From Rhodamnia argentea (lineage: Eukaryota; Streptophyta; Magnoliopsida; Myrtales; Myrtaceae), in contig NC_063160.1 in the NCBI RefSeq assembly GCF_020921035.1, positions 2,128,501 through 2,192,500 on the forward strand: DNA of 64,000 bases, written 5' to 3'. The stretch's first letter is position 1; every line of letters begins with the position of its first letter. The position numbers and the translations under genes are program-made. Under the pieces are notes generated by a model that was given only the letters and a program-made list of their open reading frames with translations, was not told the DNA's origin and made no database searches. Below are positions 60,963-64,000 of this stretch, one piece after another.

Positions 60963-61864
60963 GATATGATTGTTCAGTTTCCCACTTTGGCGTCTAGAGT
61001 TTTTCCTGGGCAAGTGACGCTGAAGATTGAATTATGATCACTTAGTGACTCCCCTGGTGCGTCTTTGAGACCGATACGATGAGTTATTGCCTTCTCTCTT
61101 TGGCACCAAGTTTTTCAACAATTTGGCCTCAATGATTCCGAGTTGACTCGCACTCACTTCTTGAGTGCTTGAAGTGTCGTTGACTTGGACTTTCCATGTG
61201 GGGCAGCGAATCGTGCATAGAAAGTTTGTCCAATAAAATCCTGGCAATTGAGTTTTACATCTTTTAATTATGCTAATTGATCCCTAAATTTTTTCATATT
61301 TGTCAATTGAGTCCATTCGGCTACCTTTGAACGCCGATTGTCTTACGTGGCACGGTCAACTCTCGCCTGGACTTTTTGTACAATCTCCTAGACTTTGATT
61401 TCACAAATTCGTATGCACTCCTATCATTCACTCTTGAGTATTCATGGAGCCTAACTCGAGTTTGAAGAGATTAAACTTGAGTTATTTAGAATCACTGTCT
61501 TTATATTTTCTATACATGTGCATTATAGATATCGATCAATTAAGCCGAGTCGAGTACGAGTTTTATTGAATACTTGTCTGAGCGGAGCTCGAACTTTCAG
61601 AATCAAGCTCAGTCGAGTAAGAATTGAGTTTCGAGCCTTAAGAGTATGTTCTAGTTGAGTCAAGCTCGAGTACTGAGTTGACTCGACTCGGTTACCCTTT
61701 TAACACTCCCAAAGTGGAGGGGGGATTCCTTGAGTTCCGTGGCTATCGAGACTCAAGAGCACGACTTTTGGAAGTATGGGACAAGTGAGTCAAGAACAAT
61801 CCATCCACATCTAGTCTTAGTTTAGCAATTCCTTAGTGCTTGGTAATCAATTTTGGAGATTATC

Positions 61865-62235
61865 TCGAACTTTTTTTTGTCTCAGAACAAAAAATTTCAA
61901 CTTTCGTCCTAGTCTCAAGTTCAACCACGCATCCAAAAATTGCTACTATTTTATTCGAAATTACCAACATTAAGGCGCACATCCAAAAATCGCCACTAAT
62001 TTATTCAAAATTAAATTTTGGCCAATTAGAGATTCATTATCAGAGCTTGCATCGTCATCAACACCTTCATATTCATATGGAACGATAGCAGCCCCCTAAT
62101 TTGATGATCTTAAAGAAATTTGGACATGTTGGAAGATTTGTAACTAGAGTAAAAGTTAGGTATTTTTTATGAGACAAAAAAAGTTAGGGGCAGAATTAAG
62201 ACTAGAGCTAAAATTGCGATTTTTTTAGGGAATTA
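61865..62235. repeat. Inverted-repeat element, CAACTTTAAC/GAGAC family
   Basis: The left TTTTTTTTGTCTCAGAACAAAA with CAACTTTCGTCCTAGTCTC is mirrored by the right AGTAAAAGTTAGG, TTTTTATGAGACAAAAAAAG and TTAAGACTAGAGCTAAAATTG. Non-coding; ends are approximate. Confidence 0.5.
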
Positions 62236-62689
62236 GACCTTTACTTTATAGATATTGTTTGGATTTTTCACTATCCAATCTTTGACCCTTATGATTAGAC
62301 ATGTTAAAATAGGTCGTAAGCTCATTTCTTAACCCCTATATGATGTACTTAGTTGTTATATAGATTAGTTATATTTTATGACTCTCTCTTCATTTTCTCT
62401 CTCTCTCTAACCCTCACTCGATCTCATGCTCACTCACTCTACACTCTTACCTCAGTATGGGCATGAGTTTTTCTAGATTGAGTTAAATATGGAAGTGTTT
62501 TAGAAATGTGGAGTCAAATATGGATAACTAGATTTGCATTGCATGTAAATGGATCAAAACATGTTACATAGGTCTATTTAGCTTAGACCATCTTCAACCC
62601 AACTCAAACTCAATTCAAATCCAACTAGATCCATCCGTTTGACGGGTCCACCGATGATTCTCATGTCGAAGCTCAAGTTAATGATTATT

Positions 62690-63053
62690 GGGATAAATGT
62701 ACTTGAAGTTCTAAAACTTGTATTAAAATGCAATTGAATCCTAAAACTTTCAAAAAGTGCAACAAGTTATGAACTTATAGCGAAAATGTCCTAAAGTTTT
62801 CAAAATGTACAATTAAGTCCTAAAATTTGACACGAAAGTGTAATCGTTTCCTAAAATTTTTAAAAAAGTATAATTAAAGGAAGGACTTGATTTCACTAAT
62901 TTGGTAAGTCTTTGGACTTAATTACACTTTTTGAAAGTTTTAGGACTTACTTATACTTTTTTGATAGGTTTGAGTACTTAATTACTTTTTGAAAGTTTTA
63001 TGACTCAATTGCACTTTAGTAATAAATTTTAGGTTTTCCAACGTGCTTATCCC
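62690..63053. repeat. Inverted-repeat element, 364 bp, TIR GGGATAA...TTATCCC
   Basis: The ends GGGATAA and TTATCCC are exact inverted repeats. Inward, AATGCAATTGAATCCTAAAACTT on the left pairs with AAGTTTTATGACTCAATTGCA on the right, and several further AATTGCACTT / AAGTGCAATT blocks alternate. Related to the 44299 and 48756 elements. Non-coding. Confidence 0.75.
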
Positions 63054-64000
63054 GTAACTTGGATGATAGATGGAACAAGCTGACTGTAATAGAATCAAAC
63101 GTAAGCCACGTATCATTTGTAATGTATTCTCACTCTATTTTTCAATAACCGATTCTTGTCTTAGACCCATACAAACTTGATTTTTCAAATGCTATCGTCC
63201 TTGATAGAGTATTCAAGGTACTAAATGCTTGGATTGATTCGACTAGCTTTGCTGAGCTCAACTTGACTAGAAATTTCAGCTTCTTTCTTTAATTGCGTGT
63301 TCTATTTAATGTGATCTATCTGCTAACATTTGAGAGAAAAGTGAGGATGACTTTTATTTTTGACTTTTTGACAATCCGTCATTATATTATTTTTATTTTT
63401 TGAAATTCGAGAAAAGAAAGCAAGAAATTGATTGGAGTAAGATCCAATATTTTGCCTAGATACCAGCGGGTAGTCGAGCCATTATTTAATTTATAAAGCT
63501 TAAATGCAAGCAAACAAGCCACACCGTGCATTCTAAAAGTTCTCTCCCCACGTGTGAGCTCATGTTTGGTTCTTTCCTTCTTCTTTTTTTTTTTTTTTTT
63601 TTGCATCACATCTCAAGTTGATTCCATCAAGCCCAACTTCATAGCCATGAAATCTAATAAATTGGGACACCAATACGACCAATACCATTTGATGGGAGTG
63701 AAACAAGTTTGTCAAGCCCGTTAACATACTGTAAACCCCTTCCTCAAAAATTTAGGCTAATGACGTTTCATATCGATTCTCCAGTGTTTTTTTCATCGGT
63801 GTATCCTAATAGAAGTAGATATAAATGCAAATAAGCCCATTTAACATAATATCATAGCCATTGATACATTGTCTCAGGTCTTTAACTTTTTTTCTTCACT
63901 CAAAGATGATTTTGCAATGGGTAGGGCAGGTGAGCAACCAGGCCGGTTAAACTTAGGAATCGAATCGCATTGGCCTACACAACCATTTCGTGCAGGGGCT

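Larger units (their letters stand above)
61014..64000. other. Promoter of the receptor-like gene and intergenic DNA
   Basis: No gene is recognised. About 61236-61380 is one arm of the 4741-type element (CTTACGTGGCACGGTCAACTC block). Two further inverted-repeat elements are listed separately. Confidence 0.5.

Noticed and set aside
20078-61013. A wall-formation gene cluster (CESA6 with the COV-like gene)
   Set aside because: The two genes lie 24 kb apart on opposite strands with unrelated genes between; nothing supports more than chance proximity.

Overview
The window is plant nuclear DNA. It has AT-rich intergenic DNA full of small inverted-repeat elements, multi-exon genes with GT-AG introns, a RING-finger cellulose synthase, a Cf-type receptor-like protein and a plant-type tRNA-Arg(CCU). 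The protein sequences look like those of a eudicot. A woody eudicot such as a Myrtaceae species is my guess, not something the sequence proves.

Layout. 1-6.5 kb: a tandem array on + of three citrate-binding-protein-like genes (copy 1 enters from the left edge, copy 2 at 1645-2767, copy 3 at 5696-6498). 7.9-9.8 kb: a three-exon alpha-crystallin-domain (ACD22.3/IDM3-like) gene on -. 10-18.7 kb: no gene recognised; many small repeats, then a GC-richer stretch with six CACGTG palindromes. 19.3-26.8 kb: a complete 14-exon CESA6-type cellulose synthase on +, with a pyrimidine-rich leader carrying a candidate intron and a short upstream ORF. 29.9-30.9 kb: a small conserved-looking protein of unknown function on +, best read as two exons. 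33.6 kb: tRNA-Arg(CCU) on -. 34.7-42.6 kb: a 13-exon RBM39/CAPER-like splicing factor on -. 42.8-50 kb: a repeat-rich stretch with nested inverted-repeat elements. 50.4-56.9 kb: a 7-exon COV1/LCV-like membrane protein (DUF502) on -. 58.1-61.0 kb: a single-exon LRR receptor-like protein on -, split by one +1 frameshift. 61-64 kb: more small repeats.

The genes do not form one pathway. CESA6 makes primary-wall cellulose, the COV-like protein is linked by family to vascular patterning, the RBM39-like protein acts in pre-mRNA splicing, the alpha-crystallin protein belongs to a family linked to active DNA demethylation, and the receptor-like protein belongs to the surface immune receptors. I found no new biosynthetic or defence system. 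The most useful observations are at the level of gene structure: microsatellites that form CESA splice sites, a likely second exon of the small unknown protein, the frameshift in the receptor-like protein, a G-box cluster upstream of CESA6, and long hairpin-forming repeats.

All exon joins were made by eye from splice signals, reading phase and remembered family sequences; no alignment was run.
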